DNA of 64,000 nt from Phaeobacter porticola (GTDB lineage Bacteria; Pseudomonadota; Alphaproteobacteria; Rhodobacterales; Rhodobacteraceae), in the NCBI RefSeq assembly GCF_001888185.1, contig NZ_CP016364.1, positions 2,976,001-3,040,000 of the forward strand. Direction: 5' to 3'. The translations under genes were made by a program, and so were the position numbers. The notes under the pieces are model-generated. The model ran no database searches. It was not told the DNA's origin and worked only from the letters and a program-made list of their open reading frames with translations. Below, piece by piece: positions 1-9,105 of this stretch; within the stretch, counting starts at the first letter, position 1, and each line of letters opens with the position of its first letter.

Positions 1-1008
1 GTATTCTCCAAACGGCACCAGATGCGCCTTGTCGTAGATCTGACTGGGCATTGCTGCCCCGTCCAAGACAATCGCCGAGTTGTAATACCGCCCGTCTCGA
101 CGGCGCTGGATGCCCAATAGGACCGGCGTGCCTCCTGCGGCGGCAACAATGTCATCCAGAATATCTTCGGCGTAGTTCAACATCAGCGGCACGGCGGTTT
201 CGGGCCAGACGATCAGATCAGGTCGCGGTGCCGCCTGCGCAGGCGCGGCGCGGGTGTAGTCGATCTGACGCTCCACAAAAGACCAGCGAAGATCCGGGTG
301 CCACTTCAGATTTTGCGGCGCATTTGGCTGGATCAGCCGCACCGCCTTGCCTGTGAACACAGGTTCAGGAACGACAGGCAACGCCGATACCAGAGCAACG
401 GCTATGGCGCCCGGCACAACTGCCAGCGCTTTCATACGCGCATCAGTGACAAGCCCGAGCGGCACACAGGCCATTAGGGTCAGCAAGGCAACCCCATGCG
501 GCCCAACCCACGGCAGAAGTTGCGCCATTGGGGTGTCGATCCAGAACTGCGCAAACCCGGCCCAAGGCAGACCAGTCAGCAGATAGGCACGAGCGAACTC
601 TGCGAGAGACAAGAAAACAATCAGCAAAAGGCTGCGCCAAGCCCCACGCCCAATGCGCACGGCAAAGGAAACGGCCGCGGCCCAGAACAGCGCGAGCCCC
701 GCCGCAAGCCCAACAACCGCAAACGGCGCCATCCAGGCATACCGGTCCGCATCAATCTGAAATGGTTCATAAATCCAGACCATGCCGACAGTAAAATATG
801 CCGTACCCAGCAACCAACCATAGACTGCGCCTTGACGCGGGGTGGACAGCATTTGCAGGTGGTAGCCAACCAGCCCAAGGCACACAGGTACCAGCCAGAG
901 GATGTGAAACGGTGCAAGCGCAAATGCGAGGGCCGCGCCAGACAGGATCGCACCAGCCAACCGAAGGACGCTCGGCGCCAGACCCAAGGCAATCTGCCGG
1001 GTGATCAT
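1..1008 (-). CDS. lnt: Apolipoprotein N-acyltransferase, partial (C-terminus beyond window)
   Basis: Transfers the third acyl chain to the N-terminal cysteine of lipoproteins at the periplasmic face of the inner membrane. The first 336 codons are present; the 3' end runs off the window edge. The N-terminal third is a series of hydrophobic membrane segments. A nitrilase-like domain follows: WPETAVP (about residues 267-273) carries the expected catalytic Glu, and YDKAHLVPFGEY at the very end carries the catalytic Lys. The catalytic Cys lies outside the window. The ATG overlaps the corC stop by ATGA, so the two are translationally coupled. It is the last gene seen of a minus-strand unit with phoH, ybeY and corC, an order common in alphaproteobacteria. 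The identification is firm. Confidence 0.93.
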   Translation of the reverse strand, partial: MITRQIALGLAPSVLRLAGAILSGAALAFALAPFHILWLVPVCLGLVGYHLQMLSTPRQGAVYGWLLGTAYFTVGMVWIYEPFQIDADRYAWMAPFAVVGLAAGLALFWAAAVSFAVRIGRGAWRSLLLIVFLSLAEFARAYLLTGLPWAGFAQFWIDTPMAQLLPWVGPHGVALLTLMACVPLGLVTDARMKALAVVPGAIAVALVSALPVVPEPVFTGKAVRLIQPNAPQNLKWHPDLRWSFVERQIDYTRAAPAQAAPRPDLIVWPETAVPLMLNYAEDILDDIVAAAGGTPVLLGIQRRRDGRYYNSAIVLDGAAMPSQIYDKAHLVPFGEY

Positions 1009-1907
1009 CACCCGGCGACATCTGGCAGGCGGACCCGCAAACGCTTGATGCGGCGCGGATCAGCGTCCATCACTTCAAACTCTGGTCCGTCGGGATGCTG
1101 GATTACCTCGCCGCGCGCAGGAACACGACCCGAAAGCATGAACACCAACCCACCAAGAGAATCGATTTCCTCGCCGTCCACAGCATCGTGATTGGTAAGC
1201 GAGCGACCGATCTCATTTTCGAACTCATCCAGCGGCGTGCGCGCCTGTGCAATGTAGCAGCCTTGCTTCTCGCGAAACCAGGTCTGGTCTTCACCCGCGT
1301 CATGTTCGTCCTCAATCTCACCCACAACTTGTTCAATGAGGTCTTCGATGGTCAAAAGACCATCGACACCACCGTATTCATCAATAACGAGGGCCATATG
1401 GCGGCGCTCCGCCTGCATCTTGGTCAGCAGCACGCCGATAGGCATTGATGGCGGCACGAAGAGCAACGGGCGCACCATGCCTTCCAGGCCAAAATCAGCG
1501 TCTGTGCCATTGAAACCATGCATCAAGGCGAAATCCTTGAGATGGACAAATCCAATCGGCGTATCAAGCGTCCCCTCGTAGACCGGGATGCGCGTAAAAC
1601 CGCTTTCGCGAAAGATCTGAACCAGGTCATCCTTGGGCGTAGACGCAGGAATCGCTACGATTTCAGCAGCGGGTATCGCAACGTCTTCAACCCGCATACG
1701 GCGAAGATTGATCATGCCATGCGGCTGATTCAGACGGTTGGCGTCTGAACTGGACACCACGTCTTCTTCGCTATCAGCCGGACTGAACGAACCAAAAATT
1801 CGCCCCAGGAACCCCGTCGATTGAGCGGTTGCCGCACTCTCGCCTGCACCGCTATTGTTCTTCAGCGCGCCCTGCGCTGCGTTAGAACTGCCGTCTATAT
1901 CGTCCAT
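1008..1907 (-). CDS. corC: CBS-domain transporter-associated protein of the CorC/HlyC family
   Basis: A cytosolic protein of 299 residues. A polar N-terminal stretch is followed by two CBS motifs (about residues 75-195; VLLTKMQAERRHMALVIDEY lies in the second) and a C-terminal CorC_HlyC domain (about 210-295). There is no DUF21 membrane domain, so this is the short CorC type rather than a full CNNM-like transporter. The family is linked to magnesium/cobalt efflux and envelope stress, but its biochemical role is unsettled. It lies 5 bases downstream of ybeY and overlaps lnt by ATGA. Confidence 0.88.
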   Translation of the reverse strand: MDDIDGSSNAAQGALKNNSGAGESAATAQSTGFLGRIFGSFSPADSEEDVVSSSDANRLNQPHGMINLRRMRVEDVAIPAAEIVAIPASTPKDDLVQIFRESGFTRIPVYEGTLDTPIGFVHLKDFALMHGFNGTDADFGLEGMVRPLLFVPPSMPIGVLLTKMQAERRHMALVIDEYGGVDGLLTIEDLIEQVVGEIEDEHDAGEDQTWFREKQGCYIAQARTPLDEFENEIGRSLTNHDAVDGEEIDSLGGLVFMLSGRVPARGEVIQHPDGPEFEVMDADPRRIKRLRVRLPDVAG

Positions 1908-1912
1908 CGTTC

Positions 1913-2443
1913 CTATCCGATACGCCCCTGATTGGGGCTGTCATCCAATGTATATGGGTCATCAATGCCCAGTTTGCCAAGTATCTGCACCTCAAGACCC
2001 TCCATTAGAGTGGCGTCCCGGTCACGAATGTGATCGTAACCCAAAAGATGCAACACTCCGTGAACGATCAAATGACGCAAGTGATCCGCCAGAGGTTTGC
2101 CTGCGTCTTTGGCCTCACGCAGGCAAGTTTCATAGGCAATTGCGATATCACCAAGCGGAATTTCGCCGGTAAAATCAGCTTCTGGCGGTAAGGGCGTGCC
2201 CCCCGGAGTTTCAGCCGCCAGATCTTCCGCCGGCCAGCTGAGCACGTTGGTTGGCTTGGCCTTTTGACGAAACTCCGCATTTAACTCCAGGATCCGGGCA
2301 TCACTGCAAGCCAACAACGACAGCTCGCAGTCTTCAGGATCAAGGTCAAAATGTAACAAAGCCACACCAATCACCTGCGTAGCATGGGCCTCAAGACCGG
2401 CATACAGCCAGCGACTATCTTCAATTGTGATATCGATCGTCAT
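1913..2443 (-). CDS. ybeY: Endoribonuclease YbeY (rRNA maturation factor)
   Basis: A zinc-dependent single-strand RNase involved in 16S rRNA 3'-end maturation and ribosome quality control. The 176-residue protein carries the diagnostic zinc motif HGVLHLLGYDH near residue 125. The start is set at MTIDITIED because that is where family members begin; the frame stays open about 29 codons further upstream, but that extension (MGGGLNCYC...) has no family character. It sits between phoH and corC, the conserved order for these genes. The Shine-Dalgarno at this start is weak. Confidence 0.93.
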   Translation of the reverse strand: MTIDITIEDSRWLYAGLEAHATQVIGVALLHFDLDPEDCELSLLACSDARILELNAEFRQKAKPTNVLSWPAEDLAAETPGGTPLPPEADFTGEIPLGDIAIAYETCLREAKDAGKPLADHLRHLIVHGVLHLLGYDHIRDRDATLMEGLEVQILGKLGIDDPYTLDDSPNQGRIG

Positions 2444-2539
2444 GGGTGATGTTCCAGCGGCGGACAGCAAAGATGGGCGGGAGATCCGCCCGACCCTGCC
2501 GGTGCAATAGCAATTCAGACCGCCGCCCAAAACGATTGA

Positions 2540-3547
2540 TCAGGCCAGCGGCTCATCCGCCTCATAGGCCTCAATGATGGCGGCGACAAGCGGATGCCGA
2601 ACCACATCCCGCGAAGTGAAATAGTTAAAGCTGATCTTCGGGATCGCGTTCAGCAGGCGCTCTGCGTCAGCCAGGCCCGAAGACACCCCGCGAGGCAAGT
2701 CGACTTGGCTGCGATCTCCGGTGATAACCATACGCGACCCTTCGCCCAAGCGTGTCAAAAACATCTTCATCTGCATAGTTGTCGCGTTCTGCGCCTCGTC
2801 CAGCACAACAAAAGCATTGGACAGGGTTCGCCCCCGCATAAAGGCAAGCGGTGCGATCTCTATCTGCTTTTCTTCCAGCAGTTTGGCCAATTGCTTACCA
2901 GGCAGGAAATCGTTCAGCGCATCATACAGCGGCTGCATATAGGGATCGACCTTGTCCTTCATATCGCCGGGCAAATAGCCAAGCTTCTCACCCGCTTCAA
3001 CGGCAGGGCGGCTCAGGATAATCTTGTCGACATGACCGGTGATGAACATGCTGACACCCACGGCAACAGCAAGATACGTTTTTCCGGTACCCGCAGGGCC
3101 GATGCCAAATGCCAGCTCGTTCTCAAACAGGGATTGGACATAGGCCTTTTGCGCGTCCGTACGCGGTTCAACCAGTTTCTTGCGGGTCTTTATCTCAACC
3201 TTGCCGCCACGAAACATTTCGAGCTGGTTGCCAGAACTTGCAGCGTCTTCCTGCCCCATACGCAGTTCGCGATCAATATCGCCGGTCTCGACACTGCGAC
3301 CGGTTTCCAACCTGTCGTAAAGCGCGGCCAACACCGCAGCGGCCTGATCGCGCGGGCCCCCTTCGCCAAGGATAGACAATTGATTACCTCGGCGCACGAT
3401 CTGCACCCCCAGCTTCTGCTCAAGCAGGGACAGGTTACGGTCATATTCGCCGCATAAATCTATCAGCAGTCGGTTGTCAGGAAATTCGAGCAGCGCCTCA
3501 TGTGCGGCGTCCTGCTCTTGCGATGGGGTCAAAGTGCCAATGGCCAA
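2540..3547 (-). CDS. ybeZ: PhoH-like ATPase (YbeZ)
   Basis: A cytosolic P-loop ATPase of 335 residues with a Walker A motif GPAGTGKT (about residues 150-157) and a Walker B motif VVLDEAQN. An N-terminal KH-like region (about 1-100) suggests RNA binding. PhoH/YbeZ proteins work with YbeY in RNA metabolism, and ybeY follows directly. It is first in the phoH-ybeY-corC-lnt unit; the region upstream holds the terminator of the preceding lipoprotein gene, so its promoter probably lies at 3550-3640. Confidence 0.92.
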   Translation of the reverse strand: MAIGTLTPSQEQDAAHEALLEFPDNRLLIDLCGEYDRNLSLLEQKLGVQIVRRGNQLSILGEGGPRDQAAAVLAALYDRLETGRSVETGDIDRELRMGQEDAASSGNQLEMFRGGKVEIKTRKKLVEPRTDAQKAYVQSLFENELAFGIGPAGTGKTYLAVAVGVSMFITGHVDKIILSRPAVEAGEKLGYLPGDMKDKVDPYMQPLYDALNDFLPGKQLAKLLEEKQIEIAPLAFMRGRTLSNAFVVLDEAQNATTMQMKMFLTRLGEGSRMVITGDRSQVDLPRGVSSGLADAERLLNAIPKISFNYFTSRDVVRHPLVAAIIEAYEADEPLA

Positions 3548-3635
3548 TACCGGTCTCCTGTCTTTGACGTTGCCCTTTCAGTGTGCCTCTCTGGCCGCTC
3601 TGGTGCAAGCTGTGCGTCAGCAATTTCACGCGATT

Positions 3636-3667
3636 GAAACAAAATGGCCGCCCGGGACGGACGGCCA
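3636..3667 (-). terminator. Intrinsic terminator after the lipoprotein/OmpA unit
   Basis: Read on the minus strand, bases 3667-3645 form a 10-bp stem (TGGCCGTCCG paired with GGGCGGCCA plus the closing bases) with one G-U wobble and a 3-nt loop, followed by TTTTGTTT. It lies 30 bases after the lipoprotein stop and before phoH, which separates the two transcription units. Confidence 0.75.
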
Positions 3668-3696
3668 ATAAAAGTCGCAAGACGTAATCGTCGCTA

Positions 3697-3993
3697 TCAA
3701 ATCGGATCTTCGACACTGGATCCGGATTTGAATGGGCCGACGGCCGTGTTCGGTGGCGCCACACCGGAGCAGACCGGGCGACCATCTGGAGCCAAACGTT
3801 GCGACAGGTAACCTTCAACTCCGTCGTCAATGATCCAATGATCACACCCCGTGGGATCAACCCAAATCCCGGCCTTGAGTTGGGATAGATCTTTGCTATC
3901 GAAACCCCGGTCCACGGTCTTGTCGACCTTTTCACCGCAGGCCGAAAGGCCGGCAGCGATGGATAGACAAAGCGCAGCTTTGATGAATGTCAT
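3697..3993 (-). CDS. Small lipoprotein sharing a WVDP..GC..HW domain with the upstream OmpA protein
   Basis: A 98-residue precursor with a lipoprotein signal peptide and lipobox LSAC (Cys about residue 19), so probably a membrane-anchored lipoprotein. The start MTFIKAAL is chosen because GAGGAG lies 7 bases upstream; a TTG start 15 bases earlier is possible but has no such site. The mature part contains a roughly 36-residue block IWVDPTGCDHWIIDDG ... DGRPVC that is also in the OmpA-like protein encoded just upstream. It begins 11 bases after that gene's stop, so the two are co-transcribed. I do not know the function of the block; its two conserved Cys could pair in the periplasm. Confidence 0.75.
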   Translation of the reverse strand: MTFIKAALCLSIAAGLSACGEKVDKTVDRGFDSKDLSQLKAGIWVDPTGCDHWIIDDGVEGYLSQRLAPDGRPVCSGVAPPNTAVGPFKSGSSVEDPI

Positions 3994-4004
3994 GACTGTG
4001 CTCC

Positions 4005-4571
4005 TCAACGTAGGCAGATGATTTCAACACGACGGTTCTGCGCCATGTTAGCCGCGGAATCATTCGGCACCCGCGGGTCACGCTCGCCGTAGCCGCGCGC
4101 CTCAAGAATGCGGGCGCCAACCGATTGACCGACTTTGGCAACTGAATTGGCCCGACGCTGGGACAGACGCATGTTGTATTCATCGGACGCCCGACTGTCG
4201 GTATGACCTGTGATGATGAACGCCCGCGCATCAGCGGTTTGAAAAAACTCACGCAGGCGTTGCTGACCCGCAGCCCCGATCCGGTGTTTGTTGGTGGCAA
4301 AGAACTGATCGCTGGGCATAACACCGCAGATATCACCACGGCGACACACCGGTCTGCCATCCCGGGTGACATGAGGGGTCATGAAACCTTCGGCACCATC
4401 ATCCATCACCCAGTGTTCACAGCCATCGGGATCGACCCAGATTGTTGGCACGTAGCTTTGCCCAACCACAACCTGTAGGTCGCCAACTCCGGCATCCTGC
4501 GCCATCAGTGTGCTCGCGCCCAGGCCGACGGTTGCAACGACGGCTGCACATAGCCCGCCGATCTGTTTCAT
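4005..4571 (-). CDS. OmpA-family peptidoglycan-associated protein with N-terminal WVDP domain
   Basis: A 188-residue exported protein. A signal peptide (about residues 1-24, ending near LMAQDA) is followed by a short domain IWVDPDGCEHWVMDDG ... DGRPVC (about 40-75), then a C-terminal OmpA domain (about 85-188) containing GHTDSRASDEYNMRLSQRRA, the peptidoglycan-binding signature. The start is placed at MKQIGG because a signal peptide begins there; the frame is open 41 codons further upstream without recognisable content. It probably sits in the periplasm or outer membrane and binds peptidoglycan. The next gene encodes a lipoprotein with the same N-terminal block, which suggests a functional pair. 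Confidence 0.82.
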   Translation of the reverse strand: MKQIGGLCAAVVATVGLGASTLMAQDAGVGDLQVVVGQSYVPTIWVDPDGCEHWVMDDGAEGFMTPHVTRDGRPVCRRGDICGVMPSDQFFATNKHRIGAAGQQRLREFFQTADARAFIITGHTDSRASDEYNMRLSQRRANSVAKVGQSVGARILEARGYGERDPRVPNDSAANMAQNRRVEIICLR

Positions 4572-4793
4572 CTTTGATCTCAACACACCCAGTTTCCCCT
4601 TCACCAGCCGTTCGCAGGTATCGATTACACAGCCGCTAGGGCCTGCATACTTATCCTTGCCGCGATATTCGCAGGTATAGGGCGCAAATTGCAATCATTT
4701 GCTTAAGGAAATCAGAAGTTTCACACGATCTCGGCTTGGCAGGTCGGCAGTTAGACCACAGGGGGAAAACCGGTTGCCACCCGCGATCTACTT

Positions 4794-6119
4794 TTATTCG
4801 ATCAGGGTCGCGGCAAGCGAGTTGGAACCGGAGGACAGGATCCGCACACGGGCCAGATCACCAATCGCACGATCGCAATCCGCCACATGAACCGCATGCA
4901 GATAATCGGATTTCCCCATCATTTGACCGGGCTGACGACCGGGCTTTTCGAACAGGACACCGACCTCACGGCCAACCATACTGTCCTGAATCTCGCGCTG
5001 TTGCCGGGTCAGCAGGGCCTGGAGCCGTTGCAGCCTGTCGTCGGCTGCGGCCGGATCCACCTGCGCGCGCTCGGCAGCCGGCGTGCCGGGACGTGTCGAG
5101 TATTTGAACGAATAGGCGGTTCCGTATTTGACTTGTTCAACCAGATCCAGCGTCGCCTGAAAGTCCTCTTCGGTCTCTTCTGGGAAGCCCACAATAAAGT
5201 CACCCGAGATTAGAATATCCGGACGCGCCTCACGGATCCGTTCGATTAGGCGCAAGTAGCTTTCAGCAGTGTGAGCGCGATTCATCCGCTTCAGAATCTT
5301 GTTCGACCCCGCCTGCACCGGCAGATGCAGATAGGGCATCAACTTATTACAGGTCCCATGCGCCTCGATCAGGTCGTCCTGCATGTCGTTCGGATGACTG
5401 GTGGTAAAGCGAATCCGCTCTAGCCCGTCGACCTTGTCCAGCTCCCAGATCAGCTGCGCCAGCGTCCAGTCACTACCATCGACACCGGCACCGTGATAGG
5501 CATTGACGTTCTGCCCCAGAAGCGTGATTTCGCGCACACCGCGCTCTACCAAGTCCCGCGCTTCGGTCAGGATACGATCGACCGGGCGACTGACCTCAGC
5601 ACCGCGGGTATACGGAACGACACAGAAGGCACAGAATTTGTCGCAGCCTTCCTGAACTGTCAGAAAAGCAGTCGGGCCGCGCTTGGCCTTGGCACGGCCT
5701 TTCAGCTTCTCGAACTTGTCCTCTTCGGGGAAATCCGTGTCGAGCACCTTTTCCCCTTTGCGCGCCTTTGTTTCCATCTCGGGCAAGCGATGGTAGCTTT
5801 GCGGACCGACCACCAGATCAACCAACGGCTGGCGGCGCATGATCTCCTGCCCTTCGGCCTGAGCCACACAGCCCGCAACACCGATCTTCAGATCTGGGTT
5901 GGCCTCTTTCAGCCCTTTGAAACGCCCCAGCTCAGAATACACCTTTTCGGCAGCTTTTTCTCGAATATGGCAGGTGTTGAGCAGAATCATATCGGCATCA
6001 TCCGCCGATTTGGTTTCTACGTAGCCCTGTCCACCCAATGCCTCAGCCATCCGTTCACTGTCATAGACGTTCATCTGACAGCCATAGGTTTTGATAAACA
6101 GCTTCTTCGGGGCGCTCAT
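4794..6119 (-). CDS. miaB: tRNA-2-methylthio-N6-dimethylallyladenosine synthase
   Basis: A radical-SAM methylthiotransferase that adds the 2-methylthio group to i6A37 of tRNAs. At 441 residues it has the normal family length. The N-terminal UPF0004 domain carries the auxiliary-cluster cysteines (C14, C50, C84); the radical-SAM motif is CDKFCAFC (C159, C163, C166); a TRAM domain occupies about residues 375-441. It appears monocistronic, with 222 bases to the next start downstream and a divergent gene upstream. Confidence 0.96.
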   Translation of the reverse strand: MSAPKKLFIKTYGCQMNVYDSERMAEALGGQGYVETKSADDADMILLNTCHIREKAAEKVYSELGRFKGLKEANPDLKIGVAGCVAQAEGQEIMRRQPLVDLVVGPQSYHRLPEMETKARKGEKVLDTDFPEEDKFEKLKGRAKAKRGPTAFLTVQEGCDKFCAFCVVPYTRGAEVSRPVDRILTEARDLVERGVREITLLGQNVNAYHGAGVDGSDWTLAQLIWELDKVDGLERIRFTTSHPNDMQDDLIEAHGTCNKLMPYLHLPVQAGSNKILKRMNRAHTAESYLRLIERIREARPDILISGDFIVGFPEETEEDFQATLDLVEQVKYGTAYSFKYSTRPGTPAAERAQVDPAAADDRLQRLQALLTRQQREIQDSMVGREVGVLFEKPGRQPGQMMGKSDYLHAVHVADCDRAIGDLARVRILSSGSNSLAATLIE

Positions 6120-6259
6120 GGGGACAACCTTTCACCGGAGGGTCGCAACAGCAGCGTGGCATAGCCGCAAACGCCTCTGCTTGCAATGGCGGGTGGATTA
6201 TCCGACTTTAGCAACAATCGCCAGCCACGGAATCTGGCGGAGCAGAGCAGGCCCAAAAA

Positions 6260-7129
6260 ATGATGCATTCATCGCTGGAAGAATTCCTCGGCAGTATCCG
6301 CAAGAGTCTACAAAAGGGGCCGGTCGCGTTGATTTTTGTCGAGGACAGGATCGAAATAGCCACCACCCTGCGGCATCACCTAGATCTGGGATTCACCGAG
6401 ATCGTCGCCCTTATGCCGGATGCCTTTGATATCCCATATGATCTGGAAGAGCGCGTCCATCGGGTGCCCTATGATTGCAGCAAACGCACGGCAGTGTTTG
6501 CTGCAATCAACAAGGTGATCGAAGCTGCCACGCCGGGATGCTGGCTTTACTACTGCTACAACGCCGAATATCTATTCTATCCGTTCTGCGAAACGCGAAG
6601 TGTGGGTGAATTGCTACGGTTCCATGCGGAAGAACGCCGCGACGCGATGCTCAACTACGTGATTGATCTTTATGCCGCCGATCTGGAAACCACGCCAAAC
6701 GGCGTTTCGCTAGAAACCGCTCATCTGGACAAATCGGGCTATTATGCACAGGCCCGCACTGATCCTAAGACCGGGCATCCGCTGGACCGTCAGTTGGATT
6801 TCTATGGTGGTGTGCGCTGGCGATATGAGGAGCACATCCCTGTGGCAAGCCGCAAGATAGACCGGATTTCGCTCTTTCGTGCCAGACCGGATCTGAGCTT
6901 GTCAGAAGACCATCGTTTCAACAGAGCCGAATACAACACCTACGCTTGCCCATGGCATCACAATCTGACCGCCGCGATATGCTCATTCCGCACCGCCAAA
7001 GCGTTGAAGCGCAATCCAGGTTCGTCGTTTGAGATCGATAGTTTCTGCTGGCATAATTCCACGTCGTTTGACTGGCATTCGCGCCAGCTTCTGGATTTGG
7101 GATTGATGGAACCCGGACAGTGGTTTTGA
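6260..7129 (+). CDS. Putative glycosyltransferase family 2-like protein
   Basis: A protein of 289 residues with no signal peptide or membrane segment. The region LYYCYNAEYLFYPFCETRS (about residues 95-113) occupies the place of the metal-binding loop in GT2/GT-A-like transferases of the Rhodobacteraceae, and the C-terminal half is rich in His, Trp and Tyr (CPWHHNLTAAICSFRTAK). I recall this type annotated as glycosyltransferase family 2 in relatives, but a clear DxD motif is not visible, so the enzyme class is inferred. Two ATG codons stand in tandem at the start. It is divergent from miaB and convergent with the dioxygenase gene. Confidence 0.5.
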   Translation: MMHSSLEEFLGSIRKSLQKGPVALIFVEDRIEIATTLRHHLDLGFTEIVALMPDAFDIPYDLEERVHRVPYDCSKRTAVFAAINKVIEAATPGCWLYYCYNAEYLFYPFCETRSVGELLRFHAEERRDAMLNYVIDLYAADLETTPNGVSLETAHLDKSGYYAQARTDPKTGHPLDRQLDFYGGVRWRYEEHIPVASRKIDRISLFRARPDLSLSEDHRFNRAEYNTYACPWHHNLTAAICSFRTAKALKRNPGSSFEIDSFCWHNSTSFDWHSRQLLDLGLMEPGQWF

Positions 7130-7158
7130 TGCCCCGAGCAATAGGCGTGCTCAGGGCA
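7130..7158. terminator. Hairpin between convergent genes
   Basis: TGCCCCGAGCA pairs with TGCTCAGGGCA across a 7-nt loop (10 of 11 bases pair; the odd pair is a G-U wobble in the minus-strand RNA). It begins one base after the stop of the plus-strand gene and lies 25 bases beyond the end of the minus-strand dioxygenase gene. No long T-run follows on either side, so termination efficiency is uncertain. Confidence 0.45.
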
Positions 7159-7183
7159 TTGGTACATCATTAACAGATTGCGC

Positions 7184-7981
7184 TCATCGCTGGTACAGCA
7201 CCGGGAACCAATCCTCGCGCAATATCTGACCAGGAACCATCTCGTGCCCGTGGTAGGGTGGTGAGGTGGGCCCTGGACGTTCGATGTACCGTGCATCATC
7301 TCCGACCAGACGCAGAGAGAAAGCGCGGCGGCGCGTCTCACTGGTGTTGGCTCGCGCCCCATGTAGAGTCCGGTAGTGAAAGGCAACGGCGTCACCCGGT
7401 TGCATGTCCCACTCACGGATGGTCATCCCCTCAGCATCTGGATCAGGGACGGGCATATATTGCCCTTCATCAGCAAAGAAATTTTCTTCCGACACCCAAC
7501 GGGTCGGCACCACCTCTTTTTCCCAGCGGTGAGAGCCGGCAACGCAGCGCAGAGAAGCATCCGTGACTGGATCCAATGGCGACCAGAAGCTAACGGTCTG
7601 CTTGCCTTCCGTAAAATAATAGGGGCCATCCTGATGCCAAGGTGTCGCCATAGAGGTCCCTGGCTCTTTCACCAACACATGGTCATGAAACATTTGAACG
7701 CGGCTGGATTGCATCAGATCTGCGGCGACCTCTGCCACTGGCGACTTCTTGATCGCCTGCTCAAACTGCGGAATCCGTGTCCAGTTACAATAATCATCAA
7801 AAAACCGACCAGTCTGCCCCGCCTTTTCATTGTTTGATGCATAAGGTCCGGGATGGGCCATATTTGCCTCGACCCCATCACGCAGGATCTCAACCTGGTC
7901 GGCAAAAAGCCCCCGGATCAGCACGACCCCGTCGCGTTGAAACTGGTCAATGTGATCTTGGGTAATAAGCGGATGAACCAT
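7184..7981 (-). CDS. Phytanoyl-CoA dioxygenase (PhyH) family protein
   Basis: A predicted Fe(II)/2-oxoglutarate-dependent oxygenase of 265 residues. The iron-binding facial triad is visible: HQD in PWHQDGPYYF (about residue 118) and the distal His in YRTLHGARAN (about residue 207), with the Arg that normally binds 2-oxoglutarate a few residues later (ETRRRAFSLR). Bacterial PhyH proteins hydroxylate very different small molecules, so the substrate cannot be named. A LysR regulator is divergently transcribed from the other side of a 158-bp gap and is the likely controller. Confidence 0.85.
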   Translation of the reverse strand: MVHPLITQDHIDQFQRDGVVLIRGLFADQVEILRDGVEANMAHPGPYASNNEKAGQTGRFFDDYCNWTRIPQFEQAIKKSPVAEVAADLMQSSRVQMFHDHVLVKEPGTSMATPWHQDGPYYFTEGKQTVSFWSPLDPVTDASLRCVAGSHRWEKEVVPTRWVSEENFFADEGQYMPVPDPDAEGMTIREWDMQPGDAVAFHYRTLHGARANTSETRRRAFSLRLVGDDARYIERPGPTSPPYHGHEMVPGQILREDWFPVLYQR

Positions 7982-8139
7982 GATGCGTTTCCTTTGTTCT
8001 GACGCTCATATTCCATGCGCGTCCGCATTCCAGATGTCCCGACCTGACCAGGTGCGGTCGGCGCGGGCAGCTGGGTCCGATCTTGCGTTTAAGACCATCA
8101 CATGTTCAAATAATATCTCACAATCGAAGTCATAGCTTG

Positions 8140-9039
8140 ATGTTATACCTCACTCTCCGGCACTACGAATATGTTTGTGCGATTGCACAACACGGCAGTC
8201 TGTCTGCGGCGGCCGCTACAGCCCACGTCAGCCAGCCTGCGCTTTCGACAGCACTCGCCCGAATCGAGGCGCAGCTGGGCGAGACGCTGTTCCTGCGGCG
8301 ACGTGGTGCCGCGGTGGTGTTAACACCTCAGGGACGCCGTTTTGCAGACGAGGCGCAGGCGCTGCTGGACCAGGCCGCCCGACTAGAGCGACACGGCGTC
8401 GATCATGTCGCCCGGCAACGGCTGACCTTGGGCTGCTTCAGCGATTTGGCCCCGTTCCTATTGGCACCGGCTTTGCAAAATCTTCGCAGGGCGCTGCCGG
8501 ACATCGCTATCCAGTACCGGGTGGATCACTTTGAGCCGCTGATTGCCGACATGACTGCGGGCAATATAGATATCGCACTCAGTTACGATCTCGGCGTAGA
8601 CGCAAGTTTTGCCCGACGAGAGGTCGCGCGCCGGTCGCCCGTTGCCTTGATGCCAGTGACACACCCGCTTGCAGGCCGTGATCAGCTGGCATTGTCAGAC
8701 CTATCGGATCAGTCACTGATCCTGTCTGAGGAGGGGCTGTCAGTGCGCCATATGCTTGGGCTGTTCAAAGCCATCGGTGCCCTGCCTCGAGTGGCCCATC
8801 GTGCGGCCTCGGTCGAGCTGTTGCGCAGTTTGGCCGCCAATGGTGAAGGTGTTGGCATCACCTACAGTGCGCCGCCCGTGGCAATGTCCTACGATGGCAA
8901 ACCCTTAGCTGCTATTCCGATTAGCGATATCGGTGCGAAAGAGCCGCTGGTCCTAATCAGCCACAGTGCCCCAGCAATGGACACCGTACACAAAAATGCA
9001 CAAGATGCGATCGCCGAAGCGATCACCGCCTTAATCTAG
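8140..9039 (+). CDS. LysR-family transcriptional regulator
   Basis: A protein of 299 residues with an N-terminal winged helix-turn-helix (about residues 1-62; GSLSAAAATAHVSQPALSTA) and a periplasmic-binding-like effector domain. The chosen ATG starts MLYLTLRHYEYV, the normal position relative to the helix-turn-helix; a TTG 57 bases upstream would add an unrelated tail. It is divergent from the PhyH dioxygenase gene and, by the usual arrangement for this family, probably controls that gene and itself from the shared promoter region. Its ligand is unknown. Confidence 0.9.
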   Translation: MLYLTLRHYEYVCAIAQHGSLSAAAATAHVSQPALSTALARIEAQLGETLFLRRRGAAVVLTPQGRRFADEAQALLDQAARLERHGVDHVARQRLTLGCFSDLAPFLLAPALQNLRRALPDIAIQYRVDHFEPLIADMTAGNIDIALSYDLGVDASFARREVARRSPVALMPVTHPLAGRDQLALSDLSDQSLILSEEGLSVRHMLGLFKAIGALPRVAHRAASVELLRSLAANGEGVGITYSAPPVAMSYDGKPLAAIPISDIGAKEPLVLISHSAPAMDTVHKNAQDAIAEAITALI

Positions 9040-9105
9040 CACCATAGCCATCATAAGATGGTCTGTACCTGGAAAGGCCTCGTACAAAATCAGATCTTGT
9101 ATAGA

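Noticed and set aside
2594-3457. Long open frame antisense to phoH
   Set aside because: It lies wholly opposite a well-supported gene. Long antisense frames are common here (also opposite miaB, phnD and the binding protein at 35361) and follow from codon bias; the peptide has no domain.
8083-8139. Upstream TTG start for the LysR regulator
   Set aside because: It would add 19 residues with no match to the family, before the normal N-terminus.
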